DNA of 27,285 nt from JAUIBE01 sp035267185. GTDB taxonomy: Bacteria > Pseudomonadota > Gammaproteobacteria > Xanthomonadales > SZUA-36. The notes beneath the pieces were generated by a model. It saw nothing but the letters and a program-made list of their open reading frames with translations. It searched no databases and was not told where the DNA came from. Both the position numbers and the translations under genes were made by a program. Shown here piece by piece: positions 8,801-15,131 of this stretch; positions within the stretch are counted from its first letter, which is position 1, and every line of letters begins with the position of its first letter. The stretch spans positions 1 to 27,285 of the forward strand of contig DATFLY010000065.1 in assembly GCA_035267185.1 (NCBI GenBank), given 5' to 3'.

Positions 8801-9353
8801 GACCCGTCAGGGAATGTTTTGCATCGATCCGGGCGATCCTGATCGCCAGTGGCTCTGCCCTTTCAGGTGAGTCAATAATCAATTCAAATTCAGAGACCTC
8901 CAATGTCTTCCATGCAAGCGGTTTCGGATCGCTTTCGCTGTCCGGATCCGCATCCTTTTCAGAGGAAAAAATATCCCAGTTGGTTCTGCCAGATTCATCT
9001 TTTTGCAGGTTGATGCGGGCGTCATTGATGACGAGGCTCTCCAGGGAGATTTTGCCTCTCAACAGGCTGGCAGTATCGAACTCTGCACTGATGATTCCGA
9101 TCTGAGCCAGGTAATCCGCACTTGCCCACTCTGCATTGTCAAATTGCAGGTTGCCTGCATCAATTCCGATTTTTTTACCGAGGTCCAGTTCCAGGCGCCC
9201 CAGAGTCATTTCACTTCCTGTCTTTTCCATGACATAACGCTCGAGCCAGCCTTTGAGGAAATCGTCGTCATGGAGCATCCACGTAACCGCAATGGACAGC
9301 AGCAGCGTTAACACGGTTAATCCCGTAAAGACAATTTTTAGTGCCCGCTTCAT
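5862..9353 (-). CDS. AsmA-family envelope protein (large, 1163 aa)
   Basis: Residues about 7-27 form a single N-terminal membrane anchor (IVFTGLTVLTLLLSIAVTWM); the rest is a long periplasmic domain made of repeated beta-strand units. The first 120 residues have the AsmA signature: an early helix (FLKGWLERYVMEKTGSEMTL), then LGRLELDLGKKIGIDAGNLQ and FDTASLLRGKISLESLVIND. The C-terminal 200 residues (VFSDIVTEVFQKLNPF, then RTGIGLSASMIINPFIKVGG) match the AsmA C-terminal region. Many repeats of the form LSGTVDQFPQ or VSGVIGPWPQ recur through the middle. AsmA-like proteins are thought to form hydrophobic grooves that move phospholipid between membranes. It begins a probable three-gene operon. 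An ideal TTGACA lies upstream on this strand (9382-9387), but its nearest -10 match, TACAAT, is only 13 bases away, so the promoter is not settled. Confidence 0.93.
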   Translation of the reverse strand: MKRALKIVFTGLTVLTLLLSIAVTWMLHDDDFLKGWLERYVMEKTGSEMTLGRLELDLGKKIGIDAGNLQFDNAEWASADYLAQIGIISAEFDTASLLRGKISLESLVINDARINLQKDESGRTNWDIFSSEKDADPDSESDPKPLAWKTLEVSEFELIIDSPERAEPLAIRIARIDAKHSLTGRVDMNVTGEIDGQPMKIEGFADPLHAIYTGGAIDHRLEVDMGDIYLESQGTIDDALTGAGARINTRFSGPEIGWLLEQAALPAFSSGEFDIDISLDSTDGDSVRLDLDGNLGSLLANANGELDQFVDPSKLDLDFDIRGPDLLALGEAFGVSHLPAQSYEFIGKVHFLNDTLTVEQFDAKVSEDNISVSGVIGPWPQLANTELSITANGESIRTWESALGMSGWKPNPFSVSGRFSEQNGLVQLQDVNASVGNNLLSVEGALGTPPRMVGSDIDLKIVVVDLGEIAGLDKHSFARQLPLSFEGNLLKTDQGIEFVDSTFASSQHRLGVDGLLALVPKASGQESQQWQEKLNGSDIKANLSTPDVQALAQIFDVDDVPKMPLEVATEIRLDSNGLGYQFATNNSDEITITIDGQSPDPRRPLRTNGSFVLELPSLNFIESFGDISGVPDHPISAKGLLNSDSDTLGFENIEGSIGDASFSLDGSLGLTPDITITRAEFSASGPDFRAFYDHENISGLPQKFEISGSISPGTENQQVEGLKISLGQTSLELSGTVDQFPQPEKSDLDVVFKTPDPEALEVFLDYHGINDYPRLPIQLEFVVKQDSQLISVPDIRLGIGPDVVLGDASIVLGPIPEVHGSFSSEAIDLTWLYDFGEEIADQGHDLAADTGSAGSSTRLTGEFFSETPYPLLAIDPIVIDLLFDFGRVSFGNLVLPDVDFGVELTESFLKLDPIRLNEPSGGQINATFNLAKLDGKLDATLKGLASGFRTGLLADPNLPITAYPPTDLRVDLRAVGASQREMASTLNGQLEIILGKGQVLNRRLNLVFSDIVTEVFQKLNPFTKTSDQTNVECGVLVIEFRDGEALVDPLILQSDKIVSTSRGDVDMRTERVNLQFSTRTRTGIGLSASMIINPFIKVGGTLSQPMIVLDPADAAIQGGAAVASAGLSLVGKSLFDRFLRQRDPCGKVVAELRAEDRSEEVAN

Positions 9354-9393
9354 ACTTCATTCATTGTAAACTAGACCTCAGTGTCAATTGCTT

Positions 9394-9427
9394 TTGAAAC
9401 ACAACAAAGCTGTTGGAAAAATCCAAC
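9394..9427 (+). promoter_or_regulatory. Possible promoter and inverted repeat upstream of the barrel gene
   Basis: TTGAAA (9394-9399) and AAAAAT (9417-9422) are 17 bases apart and match the sigma-70 boxes at 5 and 4 of 6 positions. The inverted repeat GTTGGA-AAAA-TCCAAC (9412-9427) overlaps the -10 box and could be an operator. The site lies in the 116-base divergent gap between the AsmA gene and the outer-membrane protein gene. The evidence is modest. Confidence 0.3.
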
Positions 9428-9469
9428 GTTGAAATTCTGAAAAAAAGCAGCGAAACGGAGTGCTGGTTA

Positions 9470-10288
9470 ATGTTTAAACGTCATCTGGTTATCTCAGCCG
9501 TCCTGCTCATTTTTTCCCTGGACATCTATGCCCAGGATGCAGGTAGTCACCCGCTTTTTCAGGATGACTGGCTGATCAGAATTGGCGGCCAGCAAGCTGA
9601 CGCTGACGTCAAATTCGGTTTGGGTAATCCGGAACTGGGTGATATACCCCTCATCGATACAAGCCAGGGCAATACTGATCCTTCGTTGACCAGTATCTGG
9701 TTTGATGCAGTCTGGCAAGGCCCGGAAAAATGGAGTTTTGGTTTTAGTTACTTCCAGGCAAGGGTGGAAGGTGACCGAACAACCAGCGAAGACCTGATGT
9801 TTGGCGATCTCGAGATTCCGGCCGGGACAGGCATTCAAACTGATTTCGAAACCGATTTCTACGTCCTGAACGGCTATTACGATTTTTTCCAGTCGGCTGG
9901 CCAGTCTGCCGGAATAGGCCTTGGTGTGTACGCCCTTGATCTGTCTGCTTCTGTTGAAGCGTTTATCGGTGGTGAAGCAACCGGTTCAAGTGAATCCGCA
10001 GACGCCCTGGCACCATTGCCAACCTTGTCCGCCTATTACAAGCATGCCTTTAACGAAAACTGGGCCTTCAGAGTCAATTTATCCTGGCTTTCCCTGAACA
10101 TAGATAAGTATGACGGAAGTGTTTTAGGCACGGATTTGAGCGTTGAATACTGGCCAAATGAACACTGGGGTGTTGGTGGGGGTTATACCTATGTAGACCT
10201 GGACCTGACAATTGACGAAACACTCTTTGATCAGCGCTACGAAGTTCAATACGACTCATTCTTCCTGTTCGCGACTTTCGGTTTCTGA
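9470..10288 (+). CDS. Outer-membrane beta-barrel protein
   Basis: The product has 272 residues from ATG 9470, with CGGAG 9 bases upstream. Residues 1-20 (MFKRHLVISAVLLIFSLDIY) form a signal peptide, cleaved near IYA-QDA. The mature part alternates polar and aromatic residues, with runs such as WSFGFSYFQARVEG, DFYVLNGYYDFF and HWGVGGGYTYVDLDL, and ends in an aromatic residue (SFFLFATFGF), as expected for insertion by the Bam machinery. It resembles small eight- to ten-strand barrels, and I do not recognise a named family. It is followed 225 bases later by a DUF481 barrel gene. It is divergent from the AsmA operon, so the two groups may be regulated together. Confidence 0.85.
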   Translation: MFKRHLVISAVLLIFSLDIYAQDAGSHPLFQDDWLIRIGGQQADADVKFGLGNPELGDIPLIDTSQGNTDPSLTSIWFDAVWQGPEKWSFGFSYFQARVEGDRTTSEDLMFGDLEIPAGTGIQTDFETDFYVLNGYYDFFQSAGQSAGIGLGVYALDLSASVEAFIGGEATGSSESADALAPLPTLSAYYKHAFNENWAFRVNLSWLSLNIDKYDGSVLGTDLSVEYWPNEHWGVGGGYTYVDLDLTIDETLFDQRYEVQYDSFFLFATFGF

Positions 10289-10513
10289 AACCCTTGAGCA
10301 ATCTGTGCTGATCCGGAAACCTGGTTAGCCTGGCAAAATTCCCATCGATCGCTTCATGGTCCGGAAAGCTGCCATCTAACCGATTCCATAAACCGGCAGT
10401 TTCCAACTCCAGCCTGGCCAGGCGTCTGTCAATTGCATTGTAACGTCCTGGTTGAACTTTGGGTGCCGGGATTCCACAATGCCTTCAAATCCATTCCCCT
10501 GAGATTTAATTGC
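10289..10513 (+). other. Intergenic region with palindrome and weak promoter
   Basis: This is the longest gap in the window and no gene is apparent in it. It contains the perfect 12-base palindrome GCCTGGCCAGGC (10412-10423), which has no loop. A weak promoter candidate for the DUF481 gene reads TTGAAC (10452-10457), 17 bases, CACAAT (10475-10480). I found no convincing terminator for the barrel gene. The two short open frames here on the minus strand carry no recognisable protein. Confidence 0.35.
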
Positions 10514-11533
10514 ATGAAATATCACGTGCTGGTTGCTGTTTTTCTGATTTTGTTTATTCCGGCCTCCGTCATGGCGGCTAAAACCGATGTTGTACTGCTC
10601 AAAAATGGCGACAAAATCACCGGTGAAATCAAGCGCGTGGGAGGCGGCCTGCTTGAATTCAGCACAGACACCATGGGAACGGTATACATAGAGTGGCGCT
10701 TTATTGCCCAGGTGATCAGTAACACCCAGCAATCTGTTGACACAATTGACGGAAATCGTTACCTGGGAAAACTGGTATCACTGGAAGAGGGAGATGCCAT
10801 TGGTATTCAAACGGGAAGCGAGATGGTCGAGGTACCGCTGAAAGAGTTTTTCTCTGCGTGGCCTGTAGAATCAAATTTCTGGGATCGATCTGACTTCGAT
10901 ATCAGTGTTGGCCTTGATTACCAGAAATCCACGGAAATCGCTGAATTCACCCTTGCGGCCGATTGGGCCCATCGAAATCCTGACCGCCTGGTCGAAGCCA
11001 GTTTACGTGCCAACCTTACCGAACAACCAGATGGCACTGACCAAAGAAGGAGCCAGGTTCAGTATTCGCACCAATGGGTCCTTCCGAACAACAGGTTCAG
11101 ATCGGCCCTGGGCGTTATCGAAACCAATGAAAGCCTCGGTCTTGACCTTCGTCTTTCAGCTGGTGGCGTTTTCGGAAATTACCTGTTGCGCCGCTCAGAT
11201 CGCTGGCTGAGCGCATCCTACGGCCTGATCGCAAACCAGGAAAAGTTCACCGACGGCACCAATCAGACCAGCCTTGAGGCAATCGGCAGCCTGACGATAA
11301 ACTATTTTCGATTTGCAGACCCCGAGCGATCTCTCAGTTCGAAATTTACGATATTTCCCAGCCTGACCGAGAGCGGGCGAATCAGGTCTGACTTGCGTAC
11401 GACTTTCAAACTCGAATTTTTAAGCGATCTTTTCTGGTCAATGGAAGCTTATTACCAGAGTGATAACAAACCGTCCCAGGGTGCTGCCACCTCGGACTAC
11501 GGGATTACCACAGCGATAGGGTGGTCACTGTAA
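10514..11533 (+). CDS. DUF481 outer-membrane protein with N-terminal SH3-like domain
   Basis: The protein has 339 residues from ATG 10514. Residues 1-22 (MKYHVLVAVFLILFIPASVM) form a signal peptide. Residues about 25-115 form a small beta domain of the type KTDVVLLKNGDKITGEIKRV, followed by IEWRFIAQVIS and RYLGKLVSLEEGD, which is usual in this family. From about residue 130 to the end lies the DUF481 beta-barrel (SDFDISVGLDYQKSTEIAEF, then QVQYSHQWVLPNNRFRSALG and SMEAYYQSDNKPSQGAATSD, ending ITTAIGWSL). DUF481 proteins resemble YdiY; their biochemical role is unknown and they are often linked to salt or envelope stress. It follows the other barrel gene and ends 35 bases before a strong terminator. 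A longer reading from TTG at 10433 lacks the signal peptide and is unlikely. Confidence 0.92.
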   Translation: MKYHVLVAVFLILFIPASVMAAKTDVVLLKNGDKITGEIKRVGGGLLEFSTDTMGTVYIEWRFIAQVISNTQQSVDTIDGNRYLGKLVSLEEGDAIGIQTGSEMVEVPLKEFFSAWPVESNFWDRSDFDISVGLDYQKSTEIAEFTLAADWAHRNPDRLVEASLRANLTEQPDGTDQRRSQVQYSHQWVLPNNRFRSALGVIETNESLGLDLRLSAGGVFGNYLLRRSDRWLSASYGLIANQEKFTDGTNQTSLEAIGSLTINYFRFADPERSLSSKFTIFPSLTESGRIRSDLRTTFKLEFLSDLFWSMEAYYQSDNKPSQGAATSDYGITTAIGWSL

Positions 11534-11568
11534 GTGAGGCACACTCCTCAGTTTTCTGAAATCTAAAA

Positions 11569-11593
11569 AAAGGGCCGTCGATGACGGCCCTTT
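11569..11593. terminator. Bidirectional intrinsic terminator
   Basis: A perfect 11-base stem, AAAGGGCCGTC and GACGGCCCTTT, closes a 3-base loop (GAT). It is flanked by a run of seven A on the left (11565-11571, partly in the stem) and a T-rich tail on the right. It lies between the convergent DUF481 gene (+) and the TonB-dependent receptor gene (-) and can end transcription on both strands. Confidence 0.93.
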
Positions 11594-11614
11594 GTATTTC
11601 TTTTCCAGTCAATA

Positions 11615-13867
11615 TCAGAAGCGTGCTACAAACTCTGCGCCCCAATAGGACGGTTCGTTCACGAACGCTGTCAGGTTCAGGAAGTTAATTCCTCCCTCGA
11701 CCACCATTTCGTCAGTGATGTTACGACCTACGATTGCAAAGTCCATACCGCTATTTGTGCGATAGCCCAGCCTCAAACCACCCAGCCAGCGATCATCCTG
11801 GACGAACTCGATTGACTCGTGCAGGAAGAGATTAGACTCGTCGCGATAATTCCAGTCAGTGTGGAAATAGACATCTCCAGCTTGCAAAGGATAGGTATAT
11901 TGCAGGATAAAATTGAAAATCCATTGCGGGGTTCGAGGAAGCGGATTGCCATCGATAAATACTTCCGTTACTTCACCAAATGGGCCAGGCCGGGTTCCGG
12001 CAATCGGGTCAAGCCCGGTGCAGGAAGGGGTAGAACCGCACTGGTCATCTTTAAGACCAGGATCGTTGATTTCGGTATCGGTGTAGCTGAGGTTGCCCAT
12101 CAACTTTAGGTTTTCCGTGGCAATCCATTCCAGCTCGGTTTCAAATCCCCAGCCTGTAGCCTCATTCGCGTTGAGCAGTTGATTGACATTGGCAGCACCG
12201 CCTGTTGCAGTCAGTTGCTGATCGTCAGTTGTATAGTTGTAAAGCGCTGAATTCCATCGTGCCCTGCCGTCAGCGAGGTCAGCTTTGAAACCAATTTCCG
12301 CAGACAGAGTGTCCTCGGTAGTTGCCGAACTGACAAAACCAAATCGGCCGAGCGTGACGGGACCACGAGAGCCCGTCGCAACCCTGCCGTAATAACTCAC
12401 GTTATCAACATCATAATTGAGCGCCACTTCCCAGTTGAAATAGTCATCACCGACTGAAATCGCATCAGGCACAACAATCCCGTCTGGCGATGCAGGCCCC
12501 ACAGTCAGGTCCTTTGAATCATCCGTCCAGCGAGCGCCCAGAACCAGGGACCAGGCGTCATTGATCTGGTAATCGGTCTGTCCGAATACGGCCCAGGATT
12601 CAGTTTTTTGGCTGACCAGAGCAGATTCGATCGGAGCGCCGAAATTCTGGTTCAGCAGATCAAAATCTTCATCAAAATAGAATCCGCCAACCTGCCAGAA
12701 CATCGTGTCCGTCTCACCGGCCAGCCTGAACTCCTGGCTAAACTGTTCAAGGTCATCCAGCCCGTCTCCGGTTGCGACAACCGCAAACAGGGATTTTCCA
12801 GGAACGCCGATATCAGCAAAATCAAACGTGACTTCACCTCCGTCGACATCGGCACTTTGGAAGTTGTCGACCTTGTCGTAGCCCGTAATCGAGGTAAATG
12901 TCATGCCGCTGTCCAGGTTCCACTGCAGGTTCATCACGCCGCCATAGTGATCCAGATCCATGCTGGCGATATCTCCGCTGTCGTGTGTCACTGTTTTCTC
13001 GTCAAACCCCGGCCGTAATCCGGAACTGCCAACCTCAAGCGCATTGGCGTAGAAAACATTGGGATCGCTTCCTTCCTGGTTAAAGCCGTGGAACTTGAAA
13101 TACCCGCGGAAGCTGTCATTTGGCTCCCATGCCAGTTGCAAACGATATGCGGTTTCTTCAAATGACCCGAAATCGTCGCCGGGACCATTCAGTGTGTTGT
13201 CGATCCAGGCGCTTCGATCCTGGTATTTAAATGAGACTCGCGCATGCAGAGTGTCCGATAACGAGAAGTTAGTAGCACCCTCCCCTATAAACGTGCTGCG
13301 CGAACCATACGAAAGACTCACATAGGCATCGCGTTCCTCGGTCGGCCTGACCGTATCAATCTTGATCACACCGGCATTGGTGTTGCGGCCAAAAAGTGTA
13401 CCCTGTGGACCACGTAAAACCTCGATGCGCTCGATGTCAAATACCGGGATGCTTCGAAGGGTATTACTCTCGAGTGCAACATCATCGAACACATAGGCCA
13501 CCGGCTGGTTGGCATTGACATCGAAATCAATATTGCCCTGTCCTCTCAAATAAAATCTCGGCTGCGTTCTGCCATTTGAAGTCTCAACATTCAAACCCGG
13601 AACCCGGGCTGCCAGGGCACGCACATCCTGGGCACCGGTTAAATAATCACGGACCTGCTCGCCCGATATCACGCTGACTGCGGCTGGAATCTCCTGGAGA
13701 GTCTGCTCACGTTTCTGGGCAGTGACCAGGACCTCTTCCAGCGTGTTGCCGCTTTCCTGTGCAAATGAAGGCGCACTAAGCATTAAAAGTGAAGCACTCA
13801 AGGCTGCAGGCAACGCCTTCAGCTTAAATGGAACCAAAGGACGAATAGTAAGCATGTTTTTCACCAT
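11615..13867 (-). CDS. TonB-dependent outer-membrane receptor
   Basis: The protein has 750 residues from ATG 13867 (746 from ATG 13855). A signal peptide (residues about 1-36, ending SAPSFAQ) precedes a TonB box at about residues 42-50 (NTLEEVLVTA). The plug domain follows (EIPAAVSVISGEQ, YLRGQGNIDFDVNANQPVAY, then RIEVLRGPQGTLFGRNTNAG). The rest is a 22-strand barrel with repeats such as YRLQLAWEPNDSFRGYFKFH, ending in YWGAEFVARF with a terminal aromatic residue. The receptor takes up large or scarce nutrients using energy from TonB-ExbB-ExbD. It resembles the broad CirA/Fiu-type group used for iron chelates, vitamins or carbohydrates, and the substrate cannot be told here. It lies downstream of the exported dehydrogenase on the same strand, with an apparent promoter of its own, and ends 22 bases from the terminator. 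Confidence 0.95.
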   Translation of the reverse strand: MVKNMLTIRPLVPFKLKALPAALSASLLMLSAPSFAQESGNTLEEVLVTAQKREQTLQEIPAAVSVISGEQVRDYLTGAQDVRALAARVPGLNVETSNGRTQPRFYLRGQGNIDFDVNANQPVAYVFDDVALESNTLRSIPVFDIERIEVLRGPQGTLFGRNTNAGVIKIDTVRPTEERDAYVSLSYGSRSTFIGEGATNFSLSDTLHARVSFKYQDRSAWIDNTLNGPGDDFGSFEETAYRLQLAWEPNDSFRGYFKFHGFNQEGSDPNVFYANALEVGSSGLRPGFDEKTVTHDSGDIASMDLDHYGGVMNLQWNLDSGMTFTSITGYDKVDNFQSADVDGGEVTFDFADIGVPGKSLFAVVATGDGLDDLEQFSQEFRLAGETDTMFWQVGGFYFDEDFDLLNQNFGAPIESALVSQKTESWAVFGQTDYQINDAWSLVLGARWTDDSKDLTVGPASPDGIVVPDAISVGDDYFNWEVALNYDVDNVSYYGRVATGSRGPVTLGRFGFVSSATTEDTLSAEIGFKADLADGRARWNSALYNYTTDDQQLTATGGAANVNQLLNANEATGWGFETELEWIATENLKLMGNLSYTDTEINDPGLKDDQCGSTPSCTGLDPIAGTRPGPFGEVTEVFIDGNPLPRTPQWIFNFILQYTYPLQAGDVYFHTDWNYRDESNLFLHESIEFVQDDRWLGGLRLGYRTNSGMDFAIVGRNITDEMVVEGGINFLNLTAFVNEPSYWGAEFVARF

Positions 13868-13960
13868 TTTTCTGCAGTCGGTATCCCGACCTGCTGTTTT
13901 TGAAGTTTCTGGACGTTGGCTGTTTTTCAAAGATGACCGGGCATTCGGATGACCAGACAA

Positions 13961-13969
13961 GTTATATCA
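13961..13969 (-). promoter_or_regulatory. Possible extended -10 promoter for the TonB receptor
   Basis: On the minus strand TGATATAAC gives an extended -10 box (TGn plus TATAAC, 5 of 6 matches). There is no clear -35 box, which extended -10 promoters do not always need. Transcription would start near 13955, leaving a leader of about 90-100 bases before the receptor start. It lies in the 143-base gap after the dehydrogenase gene. Confidence 0.35.
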
Positions 13970-14010
13970 CAACCCGCAATACCCTCGTCACCTCGCCGGT
14001 CGATCAATTT

Positions 14011-15129
14011 CTAATAGCCGCGTTGAATATCAACCACTGAGAGCATGGGCTCGCCCGCAACGTAACGTCTCAGGTTTTCCCTGACCACCAGGAGAAGGCG
14101 ATCACGACCGCGGTCGCCTCGCCCGGCTGTGTGCGGCGTGATGATGATCCGGGGCGCAGACCACAAAGGATGCCCTGCCGGTAATGGCTCAGGATCAGTT
14201 ACATCCAGACCGGCACCTGCAATGTCTCCGTTTTCCAGGGCTGAAAGCAGGTCGTCTGTTACCGTGCTACCGCCTCGTCCCACCGAGATAAAAAATGCAG
14301 TGGGTTTCATCAGATTGAAAAACGCCTCATCGAACATGCCACGTGTTTCATCAGTCAGTGGCGCAGCGTTAACGACAACATCAGCCTGGCTGGCCAGGTC
14401 ATGAACCTCATGTGCCAGTCCGACATAATCTACATAATCCGGTCCCTCGCGACTGCTGCCCCGCGTGGCAACGACTTTCATCCCGAGGCCATGGGCACGT
14501 TTAGCCACTTCTGTGCCGATTCCCCCCAGCCCGACTACCAGCATTGTGCGGCCGGTCAGTTCCATGAAAGTCCCTGCCGGATCTCCCACATCACGAACCC
14601 ATTCACCTTTCATCTGGTTCTGGTAATAAAGATCAAATCCGCGCACCAGCGCCATCATCATGGCAATACTGGTTTCTGCCAAAGCTGGCGAAGACACATG
14701 TTGCCCGTTGGTCAGCACATAACTGCCATGCTGCACTTCCTCCAGACCGGTGCAATATTCGACCCCTGCTGAATAAACCTGAATCCAGTTGAGGTTATCA
14801 CCAGCCTGCACCAGATCCTCATCGCAATATCCAAGTATCGCATCCGCACCGGATATTGCCGACAATGCTTCTTCCTGTGAAGTGACCGGAATAATCTCAA
14901 CCCCGGGCGCCACTTCTGACATCATTGCGGCCTGTGATTCATTGGTGACCCGGATGACAATCTTCTTTGGCTCCCGCCATCCCTTCATGTCCCTGGATGC
15001 AACCGGAGATTCTTTGAGTCGTAGCTCCTGCATCAGCGCCTGCGTCGTAGCATCAGGCCCTGAAACGTCACCCTGGCATATCGAATAAATAGATACAAAT
15101 AATATAAATATCAGTATTTTATTAAACAT
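14011..15129 (-). CDS. Exported D-2-hydroxyacid dehydrogenase (NAD-dependent family)
   Basis: The protein has 372 residues from ATG 15129 with GAGTG upstream. Residues 1-20 (MFNKILIFILFVSIYSICQG) look like a Sec signal peptide, unusual for this family. The fold is a D-isomer 2-hydroxyacid dehydrogenase: Rossmann motif GLGGIG at residues 200-205 (VVGLGGIGTEVAKRAHGLGM), and the catalytic set Arg285 in SVGRGGS, Glu314 in DPEPLP and His333 in TPHTAGRGDRG. All three catalytic residues are present, so the domain is probably active. It would reduce a 2-oxoacid to a D-2-hydroxyacid or the reverse. A cytoplasmic form could arise by starting at Met33. It begins 2 bases after the stop of the transporter gene, so they are co-transcribed. 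Confidence 0.93.
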   Translation of the reverse strand: MFNKILIFILFVSIYSICQGDVSGPDATTQALMQELRLKESPVASRDMKGWREPKKIVIRVTNESQAAMMSEVAPGVEIIPVTSQEEALSAISGADAILGYCDEDLVQAGDNLNWIQVYSAGVEYCTGLEEVQHGSYVLTNGQHVSSPALAETSIAMMMALVRGFDLYYQNQMKGEWVRDVGDPAGTFMELTGRTMLVVGLGGIGTEVAKRAHGLGMKVVATRGSSREGPDYVDYVGLAHEVHDLASQADVVVNAAPLTDETRGMFDEAFFNLMKPTAFFISVGRGGSTVTDDLLSALENGDIAGAGLDVTDPEPLPAGHPLWSAPRIIITPHTAGRGDRGRDRLLLVVRENLRRYVAGEPMLSVVDIQRGY

Positions 15130-15131
15130 TT

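Noticed and set aside
10289..10411. Possible terminator after the outer-membrane barrel gene
   Set aside because: Short repeated words such as CCGGAAA occur, but no stable stem with a following T run is present.
10074..10732. Two minus-strand open frames across the barrel and DUF481 genes
   Set aside because: They show no recognisable protein pattern and lie opposite well-supported genes.
13868..13960. Longer TonB receptor start from TTG 13960
   Set aside because: The added part is polar and would precede the signal peptide; ATG 13867 or 13855 gives a normal exported receptor.
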